Below, in pieces: positions 42,801 through 58,000 of a stretch of 64,000 bases of DNA. The DNA comes from Desmodus rotundus (taxonomy: Eukaryota; Chordata; Mammalia; Chiroptera; Phyllostomidae), in NCBI RefSeq assembly GCF_022682495.2, contig NW_026527279.1, forward strand, positions 1 through 64,000, in the 5' to 3' direction. The notes beneath the pieces were generated by a model that saw only the letters and a list, made by a program, of their open reading frames with translations, ran no database searches and was not told where the DNA came from. The first letter of the stretch is position 1. Every line of letters begins with the position of its first letter. The translations under genes and the position numbers were made by a program.

Positions 42801-43781
42801 AGTGGAATTGATCTAGCCCAAATAGGGCAAAGTGTTTCTCAATTTCATGGTCCATATTATAGACATGAGGGGCCATGTGATTCCCGTCTGCAACTCAGGG
42901 CACAGAATGCAGTATGCCCGGGTCACCTTTAGAAAAACGGTTTCTTTACCCATGAAAAAGGAAAGCCAAGGTTTCTCCAGTTCCTTGTCTCCCGTTCAAC
43001 TGCGTGCATTGCTATGCTGTGTCTGCATTTCTGCAGCCATATCGAGACCAATAGGGAAGCCAAGGGACACCAAGCTATGCAGTTAAGCCACGTCAGAAGC
43101 GTCAACAGCAATTATGTAGTTTCTTCCCTTTCTTGTCTGTCCAAAAGTAACACTATGCTACCGACTTCAGCATTTATTGTTTGCATTATATTGCTTCTTA
43201 CTCACACAGAATGTATTGCAAGTTGAGCCATGCAGTATGTTCTTCAACATAACAACTTAGGTTTTCCCTCAATAATAAGCAAAGTATAAATCCCATGGAT
43301 TAAAACAAACACATATCTCTTACTTCTGAGTCTTCCAGTTATCTACGATATTCTTTAGTCTCCTCATCTGATCTTGGCTTGACTTTTGGTGGAAGGTAGA
43401 CCTGAGGATTGAGTGAGGTGTTTTCCCGTATGGAAGCCAAGAATGAATGTGTATCCATTACATACAACATACTTTTGTAGGCAGCTGTTCCAACCTAATG
43501 AGGACTGCCAGTAATTAGCATAGCTTCAGGGTTTGGACATCACAACTGATGTCTTGCCATTGATGGAGAAAGTCACATGCCCAAGATAATCAATAGAGTA
43601 GGGAAATAGGTTCTCGAAGCAGTAAGGGGTAAAGGGGAGAGTAGCGTATTCTCTGCATATAATTTACCACAAGTAATATTAACTATGGATTATTAGGTTG
43701 CATAATTAGTTGTATTCATTTTTATTGCTACTAAATGTAATATTATTAAATAATAAGACATTTATTTTGCTTTTTGTCTTT

Positions 43782-43972
43782 AAAGATTTTTGTAATTCCA
43801 CTTTAGAGAGAGGAAATGAGGGACAGAAACAGGCAAGCATGGTTGTCTCTCAGGCGCCTCCCATGACGACATAGCCCACAGACCAGGCATGTGCCCTGCC
43901 TAGGAGTTGAACACCCAACCCATTGGTGTACAGGACGGCACTACCACCAACAGAGCTACACACTCTTGGGCT
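43782..43972 (-). mobile_element. Second Ves-type SINE (unit 3)
   Basis: Counterpart of 13192-13382 with no notable change. Confidence 0.75.
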
Positions 43973-44084
43973 CCCTTCCCTTTAGGCTTAGTAAATTTGT
44001 TGCACACCAGGCGCTAGAGAAGTCTTTTCCGAAACAGAAAATATTCACATCATATTTACTTAAAGTTCTTCCAGGTTACTTACA

Positions 44085-44593
44085 GTGTATGGAATAAAAT
44101 CAAAACTTCATCAGTTCATCTGAAAGTCTGTTCACAACCTCAACATTGCCTTCTTGGCTTTAGGCATTCTTCAAACCACACATTTTTCAATGCACCAAAG
44201 TGCATTTAATTCCTGGAAATAGTCATGCTTTCTGTCACAGCAGGCCTTTCACATCTGCTTGTTCTCCTGGCTCAGTTATAATCTTTCCATTTTTGCTTCC
44301 TGCCCTTTTCTCTTGCCTAATTTCTTCTCACCCCTCCTACCTAACTGCCAGGGATCATGCCTGACTCAGATCAGATAGAACTCCCTCCAGAGTCTCCTTT
44401 GATCCTTGGCCTTCTTATAGCCATGGATTCTAAATATGTTTTTTAGGATTGTAGCATGCCATTTTAATGACGTAAATACATGTCAACGTGTTTTCCTCTT
44501 CCTCCATCAGACCATGAATGCCTTTAATTCGGAGATCATATCATATTTATCTTTGCACCTAACATAGATGCTCCACACCCTGTTCAGTAAATT
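44085..44593 (+). mobile_element. L2 3' end (unit 3)
   Basis: Counterpart of 13495-14003 with private changes ('ctgccagggatc', 'aaatatgttttt'). Confidence 0.6.
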
Positions 44594-45485
44594 AGTGGTG
44601 ATCATTATAGATATCAATTGCATCTAAATCTCATGCTCCTGTGAGGGGTGGGACCAAGAGTGAAATAAATCGTGCCCTCCACCCCTTCGCAACGATTTCT
44701 ATAGGTTGAACAAAATGCAAGCTTTGAAATTGAATTGAAAGAAAAGCCCCAAACAGTACAATGAAATCCAAAGTGTGTGTAGAAAAGCAGCCATGCCTGG
44801 ACAGTGGGTAACTAAGTAGATTAATGGTGTGCACAGAAGCTCCTGGTCATTTTACATATCTACTGGTGGAGCTAACCTACTCTTCTCTGCCCCTGGCATT
44901 TCACACTGTAATCCGAAGCAAAGATTGGCAATCAATGGGGTGAGAATCTTGAGAGTGTGGCCGCAATACATTGTCCTTCAATAGACTCTGAAACTTGTTG
45001 TTTTCTCCTGACATATCAAACCTATGCACATGTCATGTGTGAGAAACAGCATTTGATTTTGATGACAAACTCCTAAAGTATCCCCTGGGAGCTGGCGTTA
45101 GGTCCTGCACCTCCTCGATAAATTGTGATGTACATAGGAGAACACCCATCAGCAGTGTGACCAGGAGCAGAAAAGGCAGCCAATATTGTAGTGCTTTTTC
45201 CAGTGTATTCCTCTTTTCGTTGTAAAATATCACAGGGGACTCCCTTGCCTGACATGCTTCCTTATTCTTTACAGAGGACTAGAACCATTTTTTTTTTTGA
45301 TACAAGTTCACTTTTTACTTATTTGTTTGTTTGTTTATATCTTTATTTTATAGACAGCTCCAATAAGTTGCTATAACATTATGACTATAGAATTATTGTT
45401 ATAACAATGACTCCCTCTCATTCAGGCCCTCTGTCTTTCCTGACCTTGCTACCACTGACTTGCTGATGTCTTCAGCTGGCCCTTG

Positions 45486-45493
45486 TGATGTCA
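45486..45493 (+). promoter_or_regulatory. CRE-like site upstream of E2 copy 4
   Basis: The same octamer, unchanged, about 180 bp before the ATG at 45667. Confidence 0.35.
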
Positions 45494-45666
45494 CAGAGCA
45501 TGTTCCATACTGCCAGGGAAACGCAGGACCGTTTGGGGCAGGCCTGAAGAAAGAGTAGTGGCAGGCCGGTAGGAGCGGTTGGCACTGTAGAAGGGAGGCC
45601 TTGCGTCCTGGCAGCTCAGTTTGGGCTTTAGACACTGAGCAGCCGACAGTAGCAGAGGAGGAAGTG

Positions 45667-46433
<767 letters not shown>

Positions 46434-46462
46434 ATGAGGGACAAATGATAACCCCTCACCTC

Positions 46463-46468
46463 AATAAA
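46463..46468 (+). terminator. Poly(A) signal of E2 copy 4
   Basis: AATAAA 29 bp after the TGA of copy 4. Confidence 0.75.
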
Positions 46469-46971
46469 ACACCTGGCTTTTGAATGGGCTGTTCTTTGAC
46501 TACTTTCTGGGAGGCATCCTTTCCAATATCACATGTGACACATTAGAGTGTGTGGAGGCTGGAGGGAAGCCGTGGGTGGCGTGGGTGTGAGAGGTGAGGG
46601 GGAAGGGGGCATGCTTGGGAAATGGGGTAGCGGGAAAGAGGCCAGTTCCAATAAACATTTTACTGAAGGCCTTCTTTCCTCCTTAGGGATAGGAAATGTA
46701 GAACAACAGTGTGGTGGGCTTAGCAGGAGTACTTTAGAACTGACAATGGCGGGGACCACTGGATGAAGATTAGGAAGTTCATAAGGTATCTTTTTCATTC
46801 TGAGGCACCTGTGTGTTTAGGGGTTTGCTTTGGCAGAAGTGAACGGCAACCCATAGCCTCTACTACCAGCCCTGCATTTAACTGCAGAAACATTAAGTGG
46901 ATGAGGAGTTGTCACAAAAAGAAAACTGTGTTTTGTTGCAAGAATTCTCCACCCTCAGTCATCAATGCCCA

Positions 46972-47594
46972 CCTTTTTGACATATATGCCTCCCTGCACA
47001 CTCTGGATTGCACCCCAATTTCCAGCACATGCCCACATGTTGACAATAGCTCACATGTACAAGCTGCCCTAGTGCCTGCCCATCAGTAGATGAGTGGTAA
47101 GTGCACACAATGCAATAAATAGTACATGCAAATCTGTCCCCTTGCGACAGTGTGCATGGACCTGAGGAACATTATGCTCAGTGAAATAAGCCAGTCAGAG
47201 GAAGACAGATACCAAACAATCTCACTAATTTGGAGAATGAAATGAACAAACTGAACTAACAAGGCTGATTGGGACAGGCACCTAGGAGAGCTGGCCAACA
47301 GGTGTCAGAGCAGGGAGGTTGTGCCTGCTGGGTGGGGAAGGGGAAGGGATTAAGAAAAAACATCCCAGATAACAGTAAGGGTTAGACCTGAGGGAAAGGA
47401 GGAGGGGCGATGCAAAAGAAGGGTGTGAAGTGGGACAGCTGCTTGTGCTGGACACCGTCTTGACATGGGGTGCTCTACACATAATTCAATATACACTACA
47501 GAGGAATCGTAGACTTGTATGCTTAAAACCTGCATAATTCCAATAAGCAGTGTCTCCCCCAGCACAGGCAATTAAAAAAATAACAAAATAAGAA
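46972..47594 (+). mobile_element. L1 3' fragment (unit 4)
   Basis: Counterpart of 1090-1712; same alleles as unit 2 at the two informative sites (A at 47130, A at the site matching 1478). Confidence 0.75.
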
Positions 47595-47776
47595 AACTTT
47601 CTTTCTTTGTTTCATCCTTTTCTCTACGAAAGCGTGTATTCACACCCGTGTCCTTAGAGCTCTCCTGTGACTGAGCAGCTGTTGAGGTCCTTCTGATTGC
47701 CTCATGGGCTATATACTGGAGGCTAAGGTTTTGTGATTAAGGAAAGGAGCTATCCACACCAGGAAGACAGACAAGA

Positions 47777-48042
47777 GAGACGCAAATGCAAACGACAATG
47801 AGATATAACCTCACCAGTCAGAATGGCCATCATCAAGAAGTCAACACAAAACGCATACTGGTGAGATTGTAGAACGAAGGCAACCCTTTGGCCCTGTGGG
47901 TCGAAATGCAGACTGGGGCACTCACTGTTGGAAACGATATTGAATTTCTTCATTAATGGGATTGCCTTTTCATCCAGATATTCCACTGCTGGGATCCTAC
48001 CTGAAGAATCCTCCAACATGCGCCATGCTGTTGGTCAACACT
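47777..48042 (+). mobile_element. L1 ORF2 3'-end fragment (unit 4)
   Basis: Counterpart of 1895-2160 with no notable change. Confidence 0.75.
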
Positions 48043-49076
48043 AGAAGTGAGGAAGAACAATTAAGCAATCGGAGCCAGCAAGCGAGAGGGTCGGAAATCA
48101 AAATGCAAGAGTGGCTAAAGGCAGAGACCATTTGGGCAGGTTCTTTGTTGCTCCACGTGAAACATGAGATAGGGCTAAGGGAAAGGTGAAGATCCAGATG
48201 ACTGGACCGACAGGAGAGATTTTTCAAATTGTGCTTTCATAACATTAGGGTGCAGGTTCCTGCCATGCTGGTTCCTGGGTGGCCTGAGAAAGAGGCATCT
48301 AACATCATTTTCAGGACCTTGGGAGCTTACAGGCAGCCTGCATAGTCTCTGTTTCTAACTGGATGTTTGAGTGAGGCCACATTTTCATCACGTGCTTCAA
48401 CCGAAAAAATATCTTATCAATAGCTTACAATTCATACCCCAAAGAGCACCTTCAGAGTTGCAGGATTTTGTCCCTTAACAACAGTGATCAGAAAGAGAAG
48501 GTCTGGACAAGGGAGTCTTAGCAAGTCCTCTGAACATGGTTGTTTGGCATGTTAAAGTGTGTACGCATGGGAGCATTCCTTTGGTTTACCATTCATCTCT
48601 GCAGAGCACTTCAGGCAGACACCATCAGGTGATCAGAGGTGAAAGGGACTTCCAATTTTCAGTCTACCAGCTTCAGCCAAGGAATTTGGAGTGCAGATAT
48701 TTTGGCTCTGGTGTTCAATATCTTCCAGTGCCCTCCCTGGTTTCATGGCAGTGTAGCTGGTTTGCAGGTGTTTCCTTTCTAAGCGCCTTCTGCCAGCATG
48801 TCACAGAGTCCGATCTGTGCTGTTTGGGGGGTCTCTTGTACTATTAGTGAGTCACGTGTGTTAATGATTTGACTTCCTATGAACAGCAAATGAACAGATA
48901 CAAGAACTGACCTAAGGGAAGTAAAGTAAAGGCTAAAAGCACGTGTTAATTGTACAAAGCAGATGCAGACATAGAACTGAGTCTCACATGTGCATTTGTT
49001 TCTGAGAGCGGGAAGTAGAGACTTGAGAACTGCAGAAAGGTTTATGAGGTTAAATCAACTGATTTAAGCCCTCAAT

Positions 49077-49582
49077 TTATTAAATGTGTTTATTTATTTT
49101 ATTTAACTACAATTGGCTGGATTTTCTCCCAATCCCTCCCTGCCCAGGCAAGTCCAACCTCCCTCCCCCCACCCTAACATCCACTTTGATTTTGTCCTTG
49201 TGTCCTGTACAGTAGCTCCTATAGACCACTCTCCCCCCACTATCTCCACTCCACTTACCTGTGGCTATTGTTACCATGTCCTTAATTTCAATGTCTCCGG
49301 TTATATTTTCTTTGCTTTTTCTTTTCTTGTTATATTCCAGTTAAAAGTGAGAACCTGTGCACCTCCATGTTCGCAGCTGTACAATTTATAATAGCCAAGT
49401 ACTAGAAGCAACATCAGTGCCAGTGGTAATAAGTTGATCCAAAACTATGGTACATTTACACAATGGAATGCTACACATCAGAGAGAATTCAGGAGCTGAT
49501 ACTCTTTGCAATGGCATGGATGGAAGTAGAGAGCAATTTGCGAAGTGAAATAAGCCAGGCTGTGAGGGAGAAATACCATTTA
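49077..49582. mobile_element. Rearranged L1 3' fragment (unit 4)
   Basis: Counterpart of 3195-3700 with several private substitutions in the C-rich part near 49141-49190; 18 T follow at 49587-49604. Confidence 0.6.
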
Positions 49583-49842
49583 GGACTTTTTTTTTTTTTT
49601 TTTTGCTAATTTTATAGTATCAGTGCTGACAGCATAATGGAACAAGTCTGCTGTGTGGAATTAAAGGTTCAAGGAAGGACACTCTTACTACATGAATTAT
49701 GTTTTGAATCATAATGTGTCTAATTATGTTTCCCTAGACATCCTCACTAATCCCTGTATTTTGAAACTATATCTACCACTTGGAAAGTGCATTAAAGACT
49801 ATAAGATTGGCATATGTGGAATTCAATGAATACTATAAAATA

Positions 49843-50063
49843 ACAAAGAAAGTATAAATGGATGAATTATAACGGAAACAGAATGAGGGCTGTCGGATGG
49901 GAAGGGGCTGGGGGAATGGAAGAAGAAGGTGAAGGGAGTGGTGGAAAAACACCTATGCGGGATCCTTGGACACAGATAAGAGTGTGGAGAAGGGCAGAGG
50001 GAAGGGGGGCTGGAGTTGGGAGCAGGAGTGGAAAGGAGGAAAGGTGTGAACGGCTGTAGTAGG
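49843..50063 (+). mobile_element. L1/HAL1 3' UTR fragment (unit 4)
   Basis: Counterpart of 3965-4185 with private changes, for example aactg to aacgg at about 49873 and tggga to tggaa at about 49945. Confidence 0.45.
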
Positions 50064-52056
50064 AGAAAGAACACTCCAAATGTCCATTTAAAAAACTAGT
50101 CCCTTCAAACAACTTGGCCAATACTTGGGAGTGTTCCCTTCCCTCCTCACTGAATCTACCAGAGAACTCTATCCACAGGAAGAACACATTGTGTCCTGCC
50201 TCCCTACCCTATGTCAGGCTCTTAAGTAATCCAAGAAATTATTGCTAGGAAGGTGTCCACACTGTTACTGGACCATCACTGAAAATTAGTTTCATTCAGG
50301 TAACACGTCCACAGTCATTTGGATAATGGTTCACTTCACTCAGGTCATCGTGGAGGCCAGTTCATGGAATCCAAGAACTTTGAAGAAAGCCTGTCACTTC
50401 TACTTTAGTGAATGAGATGCATATGTAGATACACATCATCCAGGGTAGTGAGAGAAGCAATTGTCAGAAGCAGCTATGGCTGCTGGGAACTATTCTGTGA
50501 GTCCAACTGGGAGAAAAAGTTTAACCTTCCCTTTATTTTAATGACACGCTACTTAATGCTTTCATGAACTTTAACGGTATTGCACCAGAAAGGATAGATC
50601 AGTTTCTTGTAGTCTTAAGCATTGACAAAACTATAATTCAAATCTTAGCTACCAGGTAACCCAAATAGAATTTAATCACATAATGCTCTCTATTGGAGAC
50701 CTTGATGAGTGATATATACACACAAGTATATAATCCTTACTTAGGTCTACACATACATTCTTTCAAAAATAAATTTATGGTGTTTTGAAAAGAATTTCAT
50801 GGACTATCTGTATAGAAAACATTCAGAAAAATGTTTGTTTACACTATGTCTTGACTGGATATATTTTTCACATTTTGGAAATGTGTAGTTTTAAAGGAAG
50901 CAATAAGAGAAAATGAGAAAACATCAGTAGAAAATAACTTTGTTCTTCTGCAGTCCTATTTAATATTTCCATCTATTATTCATTATAAAACAATAAAGAG
51001 TGCTTGAAAATCACATGTCACTAAGAAATAACTTGCTCTGGACTATCACATATATAGACATTCAATGAAATATAAACTTACCTGTGAGGAGAAATATCTA
51101 GGGAAATTAGAAGAAAGATATTTCTATGTACTGCTTTCCTTTCTCCCATTACACCAACACACAGCCATGCAATTTATTGCACCCTAGGAGTAAGCAAAAC
51201 ACTCAATACCCTGTGGGACTGATCCTATATTTCACCAATTCTGTGGGATATCTAAGACCTTATCATCACAATAATGGTTACAGTACGGCAGTGGTAAGTG
51301 TTATGTGTGTCATCCGAGTTGTGCTCATTCAGCCCATGTTAGATTTATTCCCAGTAAATGTCAGTGCTAGAAAGTGTACATTTTTCTTTTCCACTGACAA
51401 GTTCTTGACAATAAATTCTGTGGCTCGTACGATAGCAAACAAATCATGACAGGGTCTTCATTCTTGTAAAGCTATGAAGACTATCACATAGTTCAATTGA
51501 CTTGTCACGCAGCATCACAATACTGCTTCTTTATGTGTATTTCACGTGGCAACATCAAGATAATGCTTCAATCGAAGGATTTCGTGAAAATGAGAGACTT
51601 TTTAAAACATCTGAGGCCCTTGGCTTACGTATGATAATTTAATGTCATGCAATTTCTTGAATTGGTAAGAAAAGGACAGGCTGCTCTTTATGATCTAAGC
51701 ATCATTTCAGGGTCATGTAGTAACGCGCCAAATCTGCAATTCCCATTGCTGCACTTCCAACTGGTATGTCCATTCTTGTGTGTAACCATCTCTTTCCTTC
51801 TTTCAGAGAGACTCTCGAGGCTACTGTTGGTCACTTCTGACAGAGAGTAGAAACCAGAGTAGGCGCGGTGTCATATAATGAGAGGATACAGAGAACTGAT
51901 TGAAAGCCCCTGTCTTCCATACTTGGAAACCACTTATCTAGGGTCACTTAACAGGAAAAAAAAAAAACCATAGAGGGTTCACTGTTTATAAAATATTGAA
52001 TACAATAATACACTTTTCCTTTATATCTCCCTCCAAACATATTAATAATATTACAA

Positions 52057-52256
52057 ATCCTTTTTTAAAAAACATTTTGGTTTTTTTAGAGAAAGAAACA
52101 TCCATATGAAAGAGAAACATCTATCACTTGCCCCTCATTCCCATCCCACGTGGGCACCAAACGAGCAACCCAGGAATGTGCTCTATGGGAATCAAACATG
52201 AAACGTCTTACTTTCTAGTGTGAGGCCCAGCCAACTGAGCCACACTTGTGAGAACC
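52057..52256 (-). mobile_element. Ves-type SINE, first of unit 4
   Basis: Counterpart of 6179-6378 with 'caaacatgaaacg' and a private 'cacacttgtg'. Confidence 0.8.
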
Positions 52257-52547
52257 ACACGTCTCTGACATCTACACTGTGGTGAAGAAGAATAGGGACC
52301 TTGGAGGCACTCAGGACTGGCTTTATCACTGTCTAGTATTCAGCTTTGAATAGTTTGTATCTCTTAGAATCCCGAGTTACTGATTTGTAAAATAAAATAA
52401 AGTATAGTTCCCCCAAGAAATGGTCCTGAAGTCTCAACAAGAACATGCTCTTTTAAAACTATAACTATCCACCCAAAAATGCTAGACTGTACAGAAGTAA
52501 TAATAAATATTTCCTCTCTGAAGAAATTTCAGTCCTGTTTGAAAGAC

Positions 52548-54398
52548 ACTCCAGTCACCTCTGGCCATGACACAGGCCTAGGTAGATGCACTTCTTCTCC
52601 TCACACAACCAGAACAAGGACAAGAACAAATTTAACAAGAACAAGGAACCACAACAGCCCGAATATGGAAGTGTAGGGAAGTCCAACAACAAGGAGTTCA
52701 AAAGAAACATTCAATCATACCTGAAGGATGAGTAGAAGCGGGAAGTATGACTGGAGAGGACTTGCTGCAAGGCAGCGGCTGAAGTTTGGTGTCCGCAAGG
52801 TGGCATATGCAGAGCCCGTGGACTCACATTCGCTTGCAAATAAACCAAGAGCAACGATGTGGGAAGGGAAACAGACCGTGGGAGAAAAGGTGCCAGGGCA
52901 CGCAAATAAAGCCTCAAACATCTAACTGAAAACACCTGTGAGGGTTTTCTCGGTGGAAAGAACTCTCATCCTCACACAAGACTTCCCGCAGAGACCCACG
53001 TAGTCCTACAACTTATACACCAAGTACTGACCTTACAATCATCACCAGAAGAGATTGGTTTGCTCGTGGATAGCAGGGCAAATGACTGAAAGTCACCAGA
53101 GATCTGGGTAAGCACCATTGTTCCCTCTCAGACCCGCCACAACACACAGCTCACAGGACAGCAACGCGGGTTTCCCTGGTGAACCAGTAAGCCTCTCCCC
53201 ATTTCCACATAAGAGGCACTCTGAAACAAATATAAAAATGGCCCAAATGAAGGAAGAGATCAAAGCTCCTGGAAAAATAGAGCTAAGTGATTAAGGGTTA
53301 GCCAACCTATCAGAGTCACAGTTCAAAACGCTGGTCATCGGCATGCTCACAGAATTGGCTGAGTAGGGTCACAAAATAGAGGAAGAAATGCAGGATAGGA
53401 AAAGAGAAATAGAGGAAAAATGTTCAGGGAACCAACACTGATGGGAAGGACAGCGGGACTCAGATGAACAAGTTTGGAGCACAAAGAAGAAATACTCCTT
53501 CAAGCAGAACAGAATGAAGAAACAACTATTCAACACAATGAGGAGAGGCTTAGGAACGTCCAGGAAAATCTTAAATGTTGCAACATTAGAATCCTAGCGG
53601 TGGCCGAAGGAAAGAAAGAAGAACAATATATTGAAAAATTCTTGGAAAAACGAATGATGGAGAACTTCCCCAATGTGGCACTAGGAAGAGCCTTGCAGGA
53701 AGCCCAGGAAGCCCAGAGAGTCCCAGACAGTTGTACCGAAATAGAAACAACCAGGAGAAATCACAATTGCATTACCCAAGATGAAAGATAAGGAGAGAAT
53801 CTGAGAAGCTGCAAGACGTAAGGAGACAGTTACATGCAAAGGAATCCCCAAAAGACTGTCAGCTGATTTCTCCACAGAACCATTGCACGCAAGAAAGGGC
53901 TGGAAAGAAGTATCCCAAGTCATGAAATGCAAGGACCTCCATCCAAGATTGTTCTATCCAGCAAAGCTGTCCTTTAGAACGCTAGGGCAAATAAACTGTT
54001 GCCCAGACAAGCTCAAGTTAAAGGAGTTCATCATCACCAAGCCCTTATTATATGAAAAGCTACAGAAACTTCCCTAAGAAAAAAGAAGGTAAAAAATGTG
54101 AATAAAATGGCAGCAAATTCACATCTAAAGAGGACCTAACCTTAAAGGCAAAAATAAAACCACACTACGCAGACAATTCGAACAGGAACAGAATTGCAGA
54201 AACGGAGGTAATATGGAGGGTTATTAGCGGGAGCGGGTGGACCGACAAGGGGGGAAAAGGTACAGGGAATAAGAAACATTAATGATAGGCACAAAATAGA
54301 CCGGGGGAGGTAAGGGTAGTACAGGAAGATGAATGGGAATGACCTTACTGATACAGGAAACCTTAGGCAGCGAGGACACAGTACCCCTGGTTATTTTT
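52548..54398 (+). mobile_element. HAL1-like half-LINE with decayed ORF1 (unit 4)
   Basis: Counterpart of 6670-8520, grouping with unit 3 by shared changes. Confidence 0.75.
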
Positions 54399-54577
54399 CT
54401 TCTATGACGGTTTTCTGTCTTCCTCACTGGTTTCCACTCTTTCTACCCCTAACTCTATGCTCTCATCAAAGTCAGTTTTTTCTTTATTTTAACTTCAAAT
54501 CTTAATTTTTATTTTTTAGGCATAAAACATGATTTTCATAAAAATCTTCTATTAGGTTGAATTTTTAATATATATTT

Positions 54578-55093
54578 ATTTAATTTTATGTTTATTCAGT
54601 TAAAATTGACTGCATTTTCTCCCCGTCTCTCCACCTCAGGCTAGGGAGTCCCACATCCCTAACCCACCTCAACCCTCCTCCTTGATTTTCTTCTTGTGTA
54701 TTTTATAGTAGCTCCTATAGACCACTCTCCCCACCATCCGCACCCTCCTCCCCTCTCACTATTGCTACATTGTTCTTAATGTGAATGTCTCCGTTTTTAT
54801 TTTGGTTCCTTTTTTCCTCAGTTGATTATGTTGTACTTAAAGGTGAGATCACTTGGCATTTCTCCCTCACAGCCTGGCTTATTTCACTTAGCATAATGCT
54901 GTCCAGTTCTATCCATACCATGGCAAAGTGTATGAGCTCCTTCTCTCTCCCTTCTGCGCTGAGTTCCATTGTGTAAATATACTAGAGCTTTTGGATACAC
55001 TCATTGGCTGATGGGCACCTAGGTAGCCTCCAGGACTGGGCTATTGTAAATCATGGTGCTAAGGACATGGTGGTGTATTTCAATAATGGAAAA
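54578..55093 (-). mobile_element. Antisense L1 3' end (unit 4)
   Basis: Counterpart of 8700-9215 with the 'ccttctctctccc' allele. Confidence 0.8.
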
Positions 55094-58000
55094 AATCCTC
55101 TCTTCTGATCGTTACCTGACGTCCCAACTTCTGGTTTCCTCTAAAAGACCCACACCACATCATCACTAGGAGGAGCCCTGGGAATTATGTAGTCTAACAA
55201 CTGTCTTTCACACATAACAGGTCTTGAAAGTTAATTGATTTGTGTGGGCTCTGTTACTCCGGCAGTATTGTCTCAGTTAGGTCTAACTACTTTTTATGAA
55301 CATTGAGTCCTTGCAGTTTGGCTTTGTTTGCCAACTATTTTGATTGTATGAGCATGTACGTGCATGTATGCTTGTGTATTCCATTGGTTTGGGGTTTGCA
55401 TTGAAATAAAACTTATTTGCTGATTATTACCTGATGAATTCACTGGGTCGGAATCAGGCTTATGCTTTAGACCACACTTACCATTTGGTTCATCCTAAGA
55501 TCTGTTGTCTGAATTAAACCTTGTAGTATAAGACAGAGTTCTATAACTTCTCCTTAGTACCCCCTGCCTATTACTGTGTTTTGGAAACTTTTTCACTTAC
55601 TTAAACAGGACCTAGGAGTATAAGGAGCAATGCTAGAAAAGTCCGCGTTTTCTCAAGGCTTGGAAAGTGAAATGTTATGCTTCTGTAGATTATAAAGTTG
55701 AAATGTATATTTCCTAGGCTTTGGCCCTTTTCACATTCCATCTGTTAATATTCACGACTCTCTCCATGTATCTACAAGTTGTTGTAACAAGGAAGTGCTT
55801 ACGCTTCAAGACCTCCCACGTTTGAAGCACTCTAGCAAGCAAGTCATTAGGTCTTATGTATTTATATATATGAAGTATATTCAAATGATCTTTGACTAGG
55901 GCTTCCCATACATTACCAATGCAGTATGTTTTATAAGTCATATTATAAGGAGCTGGCCACAATAGTTATAAATTGTAGAAGAAAGACAACGATCCTATAT
56001 AAATTTTGTGTTTTTCATTTTACTGTCTTGACGTGATTACTCTCCATATTTTTGACATATATTTTCCCCCTCTGTCATGAATGAGTATTATGCAAAAGCT
56101 GCATTTCTTCCCTGCAATAAAGCACTCTACTGTTCATTTTTTCCTGGAGTATTAACTGCTATCTAGGGATATTTCGCTGGCCTATTCTGAGTTCTTTTTT
56201 CCCCGTAATAACGCATACGATATGATCAGGAAATGTAAAAAGGAAGAACAACGCAATTTTCCACCAATGTTTATGGAAAGATGTGAAAACTCTGAGCAGG
56301 GTTAATGAGAGTACTTACTGAATGGAAAAACACTAGAATAATGATTTTCAAAATTTTGGTCTTTAATATTTATGGGCTGTTATTTAATTCATCAAAAATA
56401 CTTAACCCTTTACTTTCGGAGGCCCTCATTCACCCATTTCCATTAAGTATGTGAACTTTTTATACACAAAACCACCTACACTTGGAAAAGGAACATACTC
56501 TAGTTGGTTCAAATGGTCATTTTAAAAATTTCTATTAATCTTAAGAGTACTTCACCATATGCTATGCCTGCTGTGTCTACTTATATTTCATTCTCATAGT
56601 TAACTAAAGGGGTGAATTAAGTTTTACTTCCCTAGAGTGTACAATTTATTTCATCCAATGATTTATTGATCCTAGAAGTTGGTTCTATGTGCATGCCACC
56701 TATGATTTATGATTCCTTACTGATAGGTTATCCCTTGACCTTAGAGTAGATGGGAGCTTTACTACTTGTCATTACTTTTTAGTCACTTTATAGTATGAAA
56801 GGCAGGTTTTATCCTTTCTGATATTAACCAAAGTCCATATTTCCAAGTTCGTCACAATAAATACATTATATTTCCATTACTGAGAACATGCTTGGAACTG
56901 TTATTGGTGCAAACTGCACATTGAGTTTGGTTTTTTCTGCCTAGAATACTCTTCAAGTTCTCAGGTTTCATAGGCAAATGCTTGCCGTTTTACAATTTCA
57001 TGAAGCAGAATTAATTAGCGCCAGATTAACAGAGTTTTGAATATACTCGATTCATATAGCCGGAAAGAATGAGCAAAGGTAGTCGCAGCTATGTCTTCCA
57101 TTTTAAGGAAAGACGTGAGTGTTTCTAATAAATAACACACGGGGTGAAGTGTTAAAACTAAGAAGATAGTTGTAAACATATTTCTCTACATCCCGAGTAG
57201 AGAGGAAACCAGCAGTTCCAGAAAGGAAGAAAAATACATAAAGAATACTCTTACGGAGTGTATTTTAACTAAAGCAAGAACAGATTGCAGGAGGAGACAA
57301 TGTGACACACTTACATTTACATAGAAATACTGTTATGCAAAGGAAAAAGTTAAGGTAGTATGCAGAGCCTAGATGCGTGAAAATATTCTGGATTTCATGT
57401 AGCATGAGAAGGCCATGGTTCACATGGCCTTTTCAAGTGTGAAAGCCACGGACAGACCGTTGCAACACGGAGACTAAAAGATTTCCCCTGACAGGTTTGT
57501 TCACTGGTGTCTTAACCTTCCTGGGACATCTGAAAGTTGTATTGTAATATTCAGCAACTAATCTGGTAGGAGAATGTGAGCAACAAATCCCAAGGCTCAT
57601 AAACTCTCTCAGGCTCTGTACCTGTGCTGCATTTTAATGTGATCTCACGCTACTTTCTGCATCAGTAAATCTGACGCACCAGATTGTATTCTCTTTAGCC
57701 GTGCATTAGCATGACTGCCTTCTGAATATGAACTTGGAGTGAACATGACTTCACCTTGGCGTCATGCTTGCTTTGCTTCAATTAAATTCATTGCTCACCC
57801 AGTTTCAATTACCTGCGAAACATCTTTTAAGGCCGTATTATTAATGAATGGCATGTTTGAAGGCAGCAAAACCTATTTTTAAATAGAGTGTGTTATGCAC
57901 ATATATTTCCCTACTCTGGCTTGGCAGTAGATCGGAAGAGGAAAAGTTAAAGGATATAATAAATCATTCTAACAGGAGAAATCATTGTTACTTGCCTTTT

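Larger units (their letters stand above)
31175..45485. other. Spacer between E2 copies 3 and 4
   Basis: Same content as 587-14896. Unrecognised stretches are 31175-31677, 32749-33782, 34775-36768, 39806-43781 and 44594-45032. Confidence 0.7.
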